A stretch of 41,562 nucleotides of DNA from an uncultured beta proteobacterium (GTDB taxonomy: Bacteria; Pseudomonadota; Gammaproteobacteria; Burkholderiales; Burkholderiaceae_C), in contig CAISLN010000053.1 of assembly GCA_903886275.1 (NCBI GenBank), positions 1 to 41,562 of the forward strand, in the 5' to 3' direction. The number at the start of each line of letters is the position of its first letter. Within the stretch, counting starts at the first letter, position 1. Under the pieces are notes generated by a model. The model saw only the letters and a program-made list of their open reading frames with translations, was not told the origin of the DNA and did no database searches. The position numbers and the translations under genes are program-made. Positions 15,399 through 24,349 of this stretch are shown in pieces.

Positions 15399-15873
15399 CT
15401 TTATTTCCCTGGTTGCTGCATTGATGGTGTGGTGTTCTCAAGCGTTGGCTCAAACCAATCCACATGCCGATTTAAAACTTAACAGCTACACATACTTCAA
15501 AGGATTGAGCCATGAAAAAATCACTGAACTTTGTGACGGCGGCTCTGGGTTAGGGACGCGAGACATATTTTTTTGTCAAAGGCATATTTTTGAAGCTGCG
15601 CAGGAGGAACTCCAATTTCAGTACAAGCAAGCACTTGCACTCCAATCAAAACATGACAAAAACCTGTTTGTAAAGGCAACTCCTGCCTTGATGGAGTCAC
15701 AGAAGTACTGGCTGCTATACAGAAATAAGGCATGTGACTATCTGTATTTCAGCGCCGGTGGCGGTGACCCTTCGCGGGGTGGCGGGTCTGGTGTTCCATC
15801 GGAGTACATAACTTGCATGACCGACATGACCAACCAACGAATTAAAGAGCTCACTGAAACAGGTTCTCAATAA
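15385..15873 (+). CDS. LprI-like (DUF1311) periplasmic immunity protein 2
   Basis: 162-aa protein with a signal peptide (cleavage likely after SQALA). The mature part shares the LprI/DUF1311 layout with immunity protein 1: cysteine pairs, FEAAQEELQFQYKQALAL, SQKYWLLYRNKACDY and MTNQRIKEL at the end. It follows only the toxin-tip remnant, so it is an orphan immunity gene that probably protects against lysozymes carried by competitors. It is convergent with soxG, with 76 bp between the stops. Confidence 0.75.
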   Translation: MRSTSFISLVAALMVWCSQALAQTNPHADLKLNSYTYFKGLSHEKITELCDGGSGLGTRDIFFCQRHIFEAAQEELQFQYKQALALQSKHDKNLFVKATPALMESQKYWLLYRNKACDYLYFSAGGGDPSRGGGSGVPSEYITCMTDMTNQRIKELTETGSQ

Positions 15874-15889
15874 ACGCACAGGCCGACAT

Positions 15890-15908
15890 GTGGTCGTGAC
15901 AAGACCAC
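15890..15908. terminator. Hairpin between convergent genes (weak)
   Basis: GTGGTC (15890-15895), 7-nt loop, GACCAC (15903-15908), in the gap between the convergent immunity gene 2 and soxG. There is no T tract, so a terminator role is uncertain. Confidence 0.25.
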
Positions 15909-15949
15909 TCACGAATGGGTGCAACTTGGTAGCCAACTGCGACACCACA

Positions 15950-16531
15950 TTAGCTTCCCGCCTCACACAGCCACTTGAACAAATACTCCGCAAAGCTGCG
16001 CCGCACGGTGATCTCGAACGATGCCTCTGCCTGCAGGCAATAAATCACCACATTGGCTTTAGCGATATGCGACTGGGCCAAAGAGCCATCGGGGAAAGAG
16101 CGCGCATGCAAATCCAAAGGGCAACCGCGCGCAATCAGATCCGCCGCAGCAGCGCCCTGCACGGTGAAGGTCGTGTTGCCACTGCCCACCTGCACCACCG
16201 AAATATGCTTGCCCGCAAGCTCCGCACGCAGGGCTGCTTCAAGCGCATCACCCGAGCCGCCAGCCGTCTTGAGCAACCACTCGTCCGGTCCCAACCAGAA
16301 CAGCTGACGCCCATTGCCCACGCTGGCGGTGTTCGCAACCACTGGCAAGGCCAGACCCGTAACCGACAACACCGCCGCCGCAAAGGCAGGGTCCGACGCG
16401 TCGCCACGCAGCGTCAGCATATCGAGCAGGGCGATCTCATCGAGCAGGCAATTGCGCCCGTCTACTGAGAGTTCCCGTTTGCCCAACCTGGCGATATTCA
16501 CCAGGGGCGTTTCAAGTGTCACATTAGTCAT
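15950..16531 (-). CDS. soxG: Sarcosine oxidase, gamma subunit
   Basis: 193-aa SoxG, last gene of the soxBDAG operon. The family is GcvT-like and small; FWLGPDEWLLKT and the closing FEITVRRSFAEYLFKWL are characteristic. It is a structural subunit of the cytoplasmic heterotetrameric enzyme that oxidises sarcosine to glycine, giving 5,10-methylene-THF and H2O2. I chose the ATG at 16531: AAGGAA lies 9 nt upstream and it overlaps the soxA stop by 8 bp. The longer frame to 16663 is inside soxA and has no family match. Confidence 0.9.
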   Translation of the reverse strand: MTNVTLETPLVNIARLGKRELSVDGRNCLLDEIALLDMLTLRGDASDPAFAAAVLSVTGLALPVVANTASVGNGRQLFWLGPDEWLLKTAGGSGDALEAALRAELAGKHISVVQVGSGNTTFTVQGAAAADLIARGCPLDLHARSFPDGSLAQSHIAKANVVIYCLQAEASFEITVRRSFAEYLFKWLCEAGS

Positions 16532-19500
16532 GGTGGTGTTTTCCTTCCGGGTCATAGAACACCGGGCTGGCAATGGTGGCTGCCACATGGCGGCCATCGG
16601 AGAGCGCGGCGTAAATCTTCTGGCCCATTTTTTGTTGGCCGTCGCGCACCACTGCCATGGCAATGGAGCGCTTCAAGGTGGGGCTGAAATAGCTGGAGGT
16701 CACGTGGCCGATCATGGGCACGGAGTTGGCGGTCGTGGGTGTCGCCGTGATCTGCGCCAGCGCGGTGAGCTGCGCGCCTTCGGGCAACACGCATTGCGCG
16801 TCGTCGGTGAGCAGTCCCACCAGTTGCTTGCGCCCCTTGCCCTCCGCTGCGGCGGTGTGGCTGCGCGACAGCGAGCGGCGACCCAGGAAATCCTTGGTCT
16901 TGGAGACCATGCCACCCATGCCCAGATCGTGCGGCGTGATCGACCCGTCGGTGTCCTGGCCGACGATGATGTAGCCCTTCTCGCCGCGCAGCACGTGCAT
17001 GGCCTCGGTGCCGTAGGGCGTGATGTCGAACTCGGCGCCGGCAGTCATCAGGGCCTTCCAGACATGGGCGCCGGCATTGCTGGGCACATTGATTTCAAAC
17101 GACAACTCGCCCGAGAAGCTGATGCGCATGATGCGTGCTTTGACATCCGCCACGGTACCTTCACGGTAGCTCATGAAGGGGAAGGCTGCGCCAGACAAAT
17201 CCACGTCCTTGCACAGCTTCTCAACCACGGCACGGCTCTTGGGGCCTACCACAGCAAAGGTGCTCCACTGGTCGGTCACCGTGGTCATATAGACCTTCAT
17301 ATCGGGCCACTCGGTCTGCACCCAGCGCTCCATCCAGGTCAGCACGCGCGCCGCGCCACCGGTGGTGGTGGTCATCAAAAAGCGCTCTTCGGCCAGACGC
17401 ACGGTGACACCGTCGTCAAACACCATGCCGTTTTCGTCGAGCATCAGGCCGTATCGGGCCTTGCCCACTTCGAGCTTGAGCCAGGGGTTGGTGTAGAGCC
17501 AGTTCAAGAGCTTGGAAGCGTCCGGGCCTTGGATGTCGATCTTGCCCAGGGTGGACGCATCCATGATGCCGACACCAGAGCGCACGGCCAGCACTTCGCG
17601 GTTGACGGCCGCATGCATGTCCTCGCCCGCCTTGGGGAAGAACCAGGGGCGCTTCCACTGGCCCACGTCCTCAAACGGGGAGCCGGCCGCCACGTGGGAT
17701 GCGTGCGCGCTGGTCTTGCGCTCCGGGTCAAACAGCTCGCCGCGCTCCAGTCCCGCAAACAGGCCGAAGCTGATGGGCACGTAGTTGGGGCGGAAGGTGG
17801 TGGTGCCGACCTGGGGGATGGTCTTTCCAAGAGCGCGGGCGGCCAGGGCCATGCCGTTGATATTGCCCAGCTTGCCCTGGTCGGTGCCAAAGCCCATGGC
17901 GGTGTAGCGCTTGATGTGCTCGATCGACTCGAAACCTTCGCGGATGGCGAGCTCGATGTCGGCAGCGCCCACATCGTTTTGCCAATCGACAAAGGCCTTG
18001 GCGCGCCGTGACACCTTTTCTCCGGTCTCGGCAATCCAGAACGGGACTATTGGCTCGTTGGAAGGCTCTGCTACGGTGTACTGGGTTTGCGTTGCCGCAA
18101 AGCCGGCCTTGCTCGCAGCAGTGGCACCGGCCAGGCTGGCTTCCAACAGGGTCTGGGCCAATGTGCCGGTGGCATTGCAGGCGCCCACGCTGAATTGATT
18201 CGGCATGGAGGCACCCGGCTTGAAGCATTCCAGCGCCTCGCTCCACAGGGCGCGACCGCCGCTGTGCGAATACAAATGGATGGCTGGGTTCCAGCCCCCG
18301 GCCATGCCCAGCGCGTCCACGCTCAGGGTGCGGCGTTGCCCGTTGGCCTTGTCGCCCACCTGCTGGCACACCGTGATGGAGGTCACCATGGCGCCGCCAT
18401 CGGCCTGCACCGGCACATAGCCGCGCAGCACCTCGATGCCGGCCTCATGCGCCTTTTGCGCCGTGCCGCCCGCCACCGAATGACCGGCGCGCACATCCAC
18501 CACGGTGACCGTGGCGCCCGCGCTTTTGAGCGTCAGCGCGTCGGCATAGGCCGTGTCGTTGTTGGTCAGCAGCGCGATCTTTTTGCCCACCAGCACGCCG
18601 TAGAGCTGCGCATAGTCGGCCAGCGCGCTCGACAGCATGATGTTGGGCAGGTCGTTGTTGCCAAACACCATGGGGCGCTCATGCGCTCCGGTGGCCAGCA
18701 CGACTTGCTTTGCACGCACGCGCCACAGGCGTTCGCGAAAGCCCTTGCGCTCACCCAGCGGCAAATGGTCGGAGAGCGATTCGCGGATGGTCAGGAAGTT
18801 GTGGTCGTGGTAGCCAAACACCACGCCGCGCTGGATGATCTTCACGGTGGGAAGGGTGGCGAGTTCGGCCTCGGCCTTCTTCACCCATTCAGACGCGCTG
18901 ATGCCATCAATCGTGCCCTGCAGGCGGTGCGCCGTGCCGCCCAGCGTGCATTGCAGCTCGGCCAGAATCACGCGGGCGCCGCTGCGCCCTGCTGCCAAAG
19001 CGGCCGCCAGACCGGCCACGCCACCACCGGCCACCAGCACATCGCAATGGGTGTTCTGGTGGATGTAGCGGGCGGTGTCTTCCACCTCGGGCGAAGCGCC
19101 CAGTCCGCCGGACTTGCGGATGATGCGTTCGTAAAACATCCAGGCCTTGGCCGGCCACATAAAGGTCTTGTAATAAAAACCGGCCGGGAACAGGAAGGAG
19201 AAATTGCGGTTCAGGCTGAGGGCGCGGGAAAGTGCATTCGGCCAGGCATTCACCGCCTCGCTGTTCAGGCCTTCGTAGAGCTCCACCTCGGGCATCTTGG
19301 CATTCGGAATCGTGTCCTTGCCGGACTCCAATTGCACCAGGGCCGAGGGCTCCTCGATGCCGCTGGTGATGATGCCGCGGGGACGGTGGTATTTCCAGGA
19401 GTGGCTCAGCACGCTCTCACCGGCGGCCAGCAGGGCCGAGGCCAGGGTGTCACCCTGGAAGCCGGAGTAGCCGCGGCCGTTGAACTGGAAGCTGACTTTT

Positions 19501-19550
19501 TTGCTGCGGTCGATGCGCGCACCCAGGGTGTTGATACGTTGGGCGCTCAT
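16524..19550 (-). CDS. soxA: Sarcosine oxidase, alpha subunit
   Basis: 1008-aa subunit, full family length. The N-terminus (about 15-100) is a ferredoxin-like 2Fe-2S-type fold (VSFQFNGRGYSGFQGDTLAS) without its cysteines. The middle is a pyridine-nucleotide-disulphide-oxidoreductase domain binding NAD+ (VLVAGGGVAGLAAALAAGRS, about 171-190; VVLATGAHERPMVFGNNDLP). The C-terminal part, from about 600, is the GcvT-like folate-binding domain (GILDASTLGK-like SGVGIMDASTLGKIDIQGPD). This is where the methylene group formed at SoxB is passed to tetrahydrofolate. The start overlaps the soxD stop by 4 bp (ATGA). Confidence 0.95.
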   Translation of the reverse strand: MSAQRINTLGARIDRSKKVSFQFNGRGYSGFQGDTLASALLAAGESVLSHSWKYHRPRGIITSGIEEPSALVQLESGKDTIPNAKMPEVELYEGLNSEAVNAWPNALSRALSLNRNFSFLFPAGFYYKTFMWPAKAWMFYERIIRKSGGLGASPEVEDTARYIHQNTHCDVLVAGGGVAGLAAALAAGRSGARVILAELQCTLGGTAHRLQGTIDGISASEWVKKAEAELATLPTVKIIQRGVVFGYHDHNFLTIRESLSDHLPLGERKGFRERLWRVRAKQVVLATGAHERPMVFGNNDLPNIMLSSALADYAQLYGVLVGKKIALLTNNDTAYADALTLKSAGATVTVVDVRAGHSVAGGTAQKAHEAGIEVLRGYVPVQADGGAMVTSITVCQQVGDKANGQRRTLSVDALGMAGGWNPAIHLYSHSGGRALWSEALECFKPGASMPNQFSVGACNATGTLAQTLLEASLAGATAASKAGFAATQTQYTVAEPSNEPIVPFWIAETGEKVSRRAKAFVDWQNDVGAADIELAIREGFESIEHIKRYTAMGFGTDQGKLGNINGMALAARALGKTIPQVGTTTFRPNYVPISFGLFAGLERGELFDPERKTSAHASHVAAGSPFEDVGQWKRPWFFPKAGEDMHAAVNREVLAVRSGVGIMDASTLGKIDIQGPDASKLLNWLYTNPWLKLEVGKARYGLMLDENGMVFDDGVTVRLAEERFLMTTTTGGAARVLTWMERWVQTEWPDMKVYMTTVTDQWSTFAVVGPKSRAVVEKLCKDVDLSGAAFPFMSYREGTVADVKARIMRISFSGELSFEINVPSNAGAHVWKALMTAGAEFDITPYGTEAMHVLRGEKGYIIVGQDTDGSITPHDLGMGGMVSKTKDFLGRRSLSRSHTAAAEGKGRKQLVGLLTDDAQCVLPEGAQLTALAQITATPTTANSVPMIGHVTSSYFSPTLKRSIAMAVVRDGQQKMGQKIYAALSDGRHVAATIASPVFYDPEGKHHHD

Positions 19551-19852
19551 GTGTTTGCCCCTGTCGTGTCGGACGTTGCAGGGGCGTCGGGGTTCTCACC
19601 GACCTTGTAGAACTTGCTGAACTGATACGTCACGGTGTGGCGCTCGGCGTTAAACCAGCGGCGGCAGCCTGCCGCGTGCATCCATTGCTCGCGGTGCACA
19701 CCCTTGGTGTTCTTGCGCATGAAGAGGTAGTCGCCCCACTGTTCGTCGGTGAGGGCATCGGTGTCGAGCGGGCGCATGATGTGCGCCTCGCCGCCGCAGG
19801 AGAATTCGCTTTCGGCGCGGGGGCCGCAATAGGGGCAGGTGATTTGTAGCAT
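19547..19852 (-). CDS. soxD: Sarcosine oxidase, delta subunit
   Basis: 101-aa SoxD, a small zinc-binding subunit of heterotetrameric sarcosine oxidase. Zn ligands are in ITCPYCGPRAESEFSCGGEA, with a later conserved C in HAAGCRRWFNAERHT. The start is at MLQITCPYCG (19852), 8 bp after the soxB stop. The upstream open frame to 20152 lies antisense-free within soxB but out of its frame and is not coding. Confidence 0.95.
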   Translation of the reverse strand: MLQITCPYCGPRAESEFSCGGEAHIMRPLDTDALTDEQWGDYLFMRKNTKGVHREQWMHAAGCRRWFNAERHTVTYQFSKFYKVGENPDAPATSDTTGANT

Positions 19853-19860
19853 GTTGGTTT

Positions 19861-21108
19861 TCAGTGCGCGACGGCAGCGGCTCCGTGTTCGTCGATGAGG
19901 TGGCCGGAGGTGAAGCGGTTCAGCGAGAAGGCCGCGTTCAGCGGGTGCGGGTTGTCCTGCGCCATGGTGTGCGCCATGACCCAGCCCGAGCCCGGTGTGG
20001 CCTTGAAGCCGCCGGTGCCCCAACCGCAGTTGAAGTACAGGCCCTTGATGTGCGTCTTGCTGATGATGGGGCAGGCGTCCGGTGACACGTCCACAATGCC
20101 GCCCCACTGGCGGTTCATGCGCACGCGGCGAAAGATCGGGAACATCTCGCAAATGGCCTGCAGCGTGTGCTCGATGACCGGGAAGCTGCCGCGCTGGCCA
20201 TAGCCCACATAGGAGTCGATGCCCGCGCCAATCACCAGGTCGCCCTTGTCGCTTTGGCTGACATAGGCGTGGATGGCATTGCTCATGATCACGGTGTGGA
20301 CGACGGGCTTGAGGGGCTCGGACACCAGGGCCTGCAGCGGATGGCTTTCGAGTGGCAGGCGGATGCCGGCCATCTCGGCCAGCACGCTGCTGTGGCCGGC
20401 GGCGACGACTCCGATCTTCTTGGATTTGATGGTGCCGCGCGAGGTCTCGATACCGACAATCTGCTCGCCCTCACGCTGAAAGCCGGTGACTTCGCAGTTC
20501 TGCAGGATGTCCACGCCCAGGCGGTCAGCGGCGCGGGCAAAGCCCCAGGCAATCGCGTCGTGGCGCGCCACGCCGCCGCGCGGCTGGAACGAGGCGCCCA
20601 GGACCGGATAGCGCAGCGAGTGCTGGTTCATGATCGGCACCATCTCGAACACCTGGGCCGGTGTCAGCACCATGCCGTCCACGCCGTTGAGGCGGTTGGC
20701 GTTCACCCGGCGCTCGATGTCACGCATGTCCTGCAGCGAGTGGCCCACGTTCATGACGCCGCGCTGGCTGAACATGGTGTTGTAGTTCAGGTCTTGCGAC
20801 AGGCCTTCCCACAGTTCCATGGCCTTTTCATACAAGTGGGCCGACTCATCCCACAGGTAGTTGGAGCGCACGATGGTTGTGTTGCGCGCCGTGTTGCCGC
20901 CACCCAGCCAGCCGCGTTCCACCACCGCGATATTGCGCATGCCGTGTTCCTTGGCCATGTAGTAGGCGGTGGCCAGACCGTGGCCGCCCCCGCCCACGAT
21001 GATGGCGTCGTACTCGCGTTTGGGGGCCGGGCTGCGCCACTGCTTTTGCCAGTCCTCGTGGTAGGACATGGCGTTGCGGGCCAGAGAGAAGATTGAAAAG
21101 TTGCTCAT
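19861..21108 (-). CDS. soxB: Sarcosine oxidase, beta subunit
   Basis: 415-aa flavoprotein of the DAO family that carries the sarcosine oxidation site. The FAD Rossmann motif is [18 protein letters not shown] (33-50). H183 in [11 protein letters not shown] is the likely site of covalent FMN attachment, by comparison with the corynebacterial enzyme. The C-terminal block [16 protein letters not shown] is diagnostic for SoxB. The N-terminus ([18 protein letters not shown]) matches SoxB proteins, which supports this start although no Shine-Dalgarno is evident. It is the first sox gene, 161 bp downstream of sdaA. Confidence 0.95.
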   Translation of the reverse strand: MSNFSIFSLARNAMSYHEDWQKQWRSPAPKREYDAIIVGGGGHGLATAYYMAKEHGMRNIAVVERGWLGGGNTARNTTIVRSNYLWDESAHLYEKAMELWEGLSQDLNYNTMFSQRGVMNVGHSLQDMRDIERRVNANRLNGVDGMVLTPAQVFEMVPIMNQHSLRYPVLGASFQPRGGVARHDAIAWGFARAADRLGVDILQNCEVTGFQREGEQIVGIETSRGTIKSKKIGVVAAGHSSVLAEMAGIRLPLESHPLQALVSEPLKPVVHTVIMSNAIHAYVSQSDKGDLVIGAGIDSYVGYGQRGSFPVIEHTLQAICEMFPIFRRVRMNRQWGGIVDVSPDACPIISKTHIKGLYFNCGWGTGGFKATPGSGWVMAHTMAQDNPHPLNAAFSLNRFTSGHLIDEHGAAAVAH

Positions 21109-21189
21109 ATATTTAGTCAGTTACTCCATAACCCACAAACCCGCTTCGCACGCCAAACACGCCAACCCAGGGATGCCGTGGAACCGGCT

Positions 21190-21262
21190 TTGCCGGGCCA
21201 CTGGCATCGCCCCCTTGAGGGGGGATGGCGCTACACGCAGTGAGCGTCCGACGGGGGTGTTC
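21190..21262. repeat. Intergenic hairpin repeat, copy B
   Basis: Contains TTTGCCGGGCCACTGGCATCG, then the hairpin CATC-G-CCCCC-TTGA-GGGGG-GATG (21205-21227) and ACGCAGTGAGCGTCCGACGGGGGT. It is the same family as copies A and C. It fills the gap between sdaA and soxB and could weaken or process the operon transcript. Confidence 0.55.
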
Positions 21263-21269
21263 CACATCT

Positions 21270-22661
21270 TCAGCATTCGATTACGTTCACGGCCAAGCCG
21301 CCGCGGCTGGTCTCTTTGTATTTCGTCATCATGTCACGCCCGGTGTCGCGCATCGTTTTGATGACTTGATCGAGCGATACAAAATGCGTGCCATCTCCGC
21401 GCAGCGCCATGCGCGCGGCGTTCAGGGCCTTGACCGAACCCATGGCGTTGCGCTCTATGCAGGGAATCTGCACGCGTCCGCCCACCGGGTCGCAGGTCAG
21501 ACCCAGGTTGTGTTCCATGCCGATCTCGGCGGCGTTCTCCACCTGGCGTGCGGTGCCACCCATCACGGCGGCCAGTCCGGCAGCGGCCATGGAGCAGGCC
21601 ACACCGACCTCGCCCTGGCAGCCCACTTCGGCGCCGCTGATGGAGGCGTTTTCCTTGTAGAGCTGGCCGATGGCCCCGGCAGTGAGCAGGAAGTCGCGCA
21701 GGCCTTTTTCATTGGCGCCCGAAATGAAGTTCAGGTAGTAGTGCATCACGGCCGGAACAATGCCGGCCGCCCCATTGGTGGGCGCGGTCACCACGCGGCC
21801 ACCGGCAGCGTTTTCTTCATTGACCGCCATGGCGTAGACGTTCACGAAGTCCAGGATGGTGAGCTGGTCGCGCAGGGCTTTTTCGGGATGCGCGCTCAAG
21901 GCCCGGTGCAGCTCGGGTGCGCGACGCTTGACCAGCAGGTTGCCGGGCAGGCGTCCTTCGGTGCGGATGCCGCGCTGCACGCAGGCCCGCATGGCCTCCC
22001 AGATGCGGTCCAGCCCAGCGTCCACCTCGGCATCGCTGCGCCAGGAATGCTCGTTGACGCGCATGATTTGCGCGATGCTCAAACCTGTGCCGGCGCAGAT
22101 GCCCAGCAGGTCGTCGCCGCTGGAGAAGGGGTACTTCACCTTGGTCGGGTCGGACACGATGATGGGGCCGTCCATGGGGGAATCGGCTTCTTCCTGCGAC
22201 ACCACAAAGCCGCCGCCTACCGAGAAGTAGCGGCGCTCGGTCAGCACCGCGCCTTCTGCATCAAAGGCGACAAATTTCACGCCATTGGAGTGGTAGGGCA
22301 ATGCCTCGCGGCGCAAAAAGGTCAGGTCGTTCTTCTCGCTAAAGGGCAGGGGGTGCGAGCCGGCCAGCAAAATTTTGCCGTCATGGCGCATGTGCTTGAG
22401 GCGTGGCTCTATGGTGTCGGGGTCTATGGTGTCGGGCATCAGGCCCTCCAAGCCCAGCATCACCGCCTTGTCGGTGCCGTGGCCCTTGCCGGTGGCACCC
22501 AGCGAGCCGTACATGCGTACCTCGATGCGGGCTATTTTGTCCAGCCATCCCTCGGTTCGCAGCCGCTCGGCAAACATGGCCGCCGCCTTCATCGGCCCCA
22601 CGGTATGCGACGAAGAGGGCCCAATGCCAATCTTGAACAAATCGAAAACGCTGAGTGCCAT
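21270..22661 (-). CDS. sdaA: L-serine ammonia-lyase (iron-sulfur type)
   Basis: 463-aa single-chain L-serine dehydratase: serine to pyruvate plus ammonia, oxygen-sensitive [4Fe-4S] enzyme. The N-terminal beta domain starts [20 protein letters not shown]. The alpha domain holds the cluster cysteines in [35 protein letters not shown]. It lies 39 bp downstream of glyA in the same orientation, so serine made by GlyA is passed to central metabolism as pyruvate. Paralogues sdaA and sdaB cannot be told apart here. Confidence 0.95.
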   Translation of the reverse strand: MALSVFDLFKIGIGPSSSHTVGPMKAAAMFAERLRTEGWLDKIARIEVRMYGSLGATGKGHGTDKAVMLGLEGLMPDTIDPDTIEPRLKHMRHDGKILLAGSHPLPFSEKNDLTFLRREALPYHSNGVKFVAFDAEGAVLTERRYFSVGGGFVVSQEEADSPMDGPIIVSDPTKVKYPFSSGDDLLGICAGTGLSIAQIMRVNEHSWRSDAEVDAGLDRIWEAMRACVQRGIRTEGRLPGNLLVKRRAPELHRALSAHPEKALRDQLTILDFVNVYAMAVNEENAAGGRVVTAPTNGAAGIVPAVMHYYLNFISGANEKGLRDFLLTAGAIGQLYKENASISGAEVGCQGEVGVACSMAAAGLAAVMGGTARQVENAAEIGMEHNLGLTCDPVGGRVQIPCIERNAMGSVKALNAARMALRGDGTHFVSLDQVIKTMRDTGRDMMTKYKETSRGGLAVNVIEC

Positions 22662-22700
22662 GGTGCTGTACTCGGGTCGGTGTGCTGGGGTTGCGAAGGT

Positions 22701-23975
<1,275 letters not shown>

Positions 23976-24002
23976 GGCTAACCTTCATGTGAGGGGGGTG
24001 CG

Positions 24003-24149
24003 GGATGTGAATCGATTGTCGAGACTGTCCCTGCGGACGATGTCAGTATTACGACATGGGGGAATGCGCAGGCGACAAGGGCGAGGTGGCCCAATCGGAC
24101 TGAAGCACCCTTGGGGGCGAGCCGCGCGTAGCGGGTGAGCGTGGGGGGC
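24003..24149. promoter_or_regulatory. Upstream region of glyA operon with inverted repeat and hairpin repeat copy C
   Basis: ATGTC-N8-GACAT (24040-24057) lies about 65-80 bp upstream of glyA and is a possible operator. From 24087 to 24150 there is a third, degenerate copy of the intergenic repeat (GAAGCACCCTTGGGGGCGAG, then GCGGGTGAGCGTGGGGGG). No promoter boxes could be assigned with confidence. Confidence 0.35.
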
Positions 24150-24302
24150 TTAGTTGGGATGTTTTTCGGAGCGGCGACTCTTAAGCTCCGTTAATACCTC
24201 ACGGGCATCCTTCACCCTGCCTGCAGCCACATCGTCAAGACCCATCGATGCGTCATCGAATAGGGGCAGCGGTTTCAGCGTATTGCCCACGCCTTTGGGC
24301 AT
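24150..24302 (-). CDS. Small ORF, possible antitoxin C-terminal remnant
   Basis: 50-codon frame beginning at an ATG (24302), product ending DAREVLTELKSRRSEKHPN. The closing pattern (short acidic helix, GRVKDAREVLTELKSRR) resembles the tails of ParD/Phd/RelB-type antitoxins. The frame stays open upstream into the hsdM start region, so it could be the 3' part of a gene cut off when the hsd operon arrived. No ribosome-binding site is visible. It is unproven. Confidence 0.3.
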   Translation of the reverse strand: MPKGVGNTLKPLPLFDDASMGLDDVAAGRVKDAREVLTELKSRRSEKHPN

Positions 24303-24349
24303 GGCCGCCCCTAGAATCGAACGCAGTTCCTTACCGGTAGTCTCGCCCC

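Noticed and set aside
16314..19610. Two long plus-strand open frames opposite soxA (565 and 507 codons)
   Set aside because: Antisense to soxA, whose domains are complete; no protein family recognised.
24300..24335. tRNA-like T-loop (GTTCGATTC on the minus strand) as a possible att site
   Set aside because: The flanking bases do not form a T stem and no anticodon or D arm lies at the right distance.
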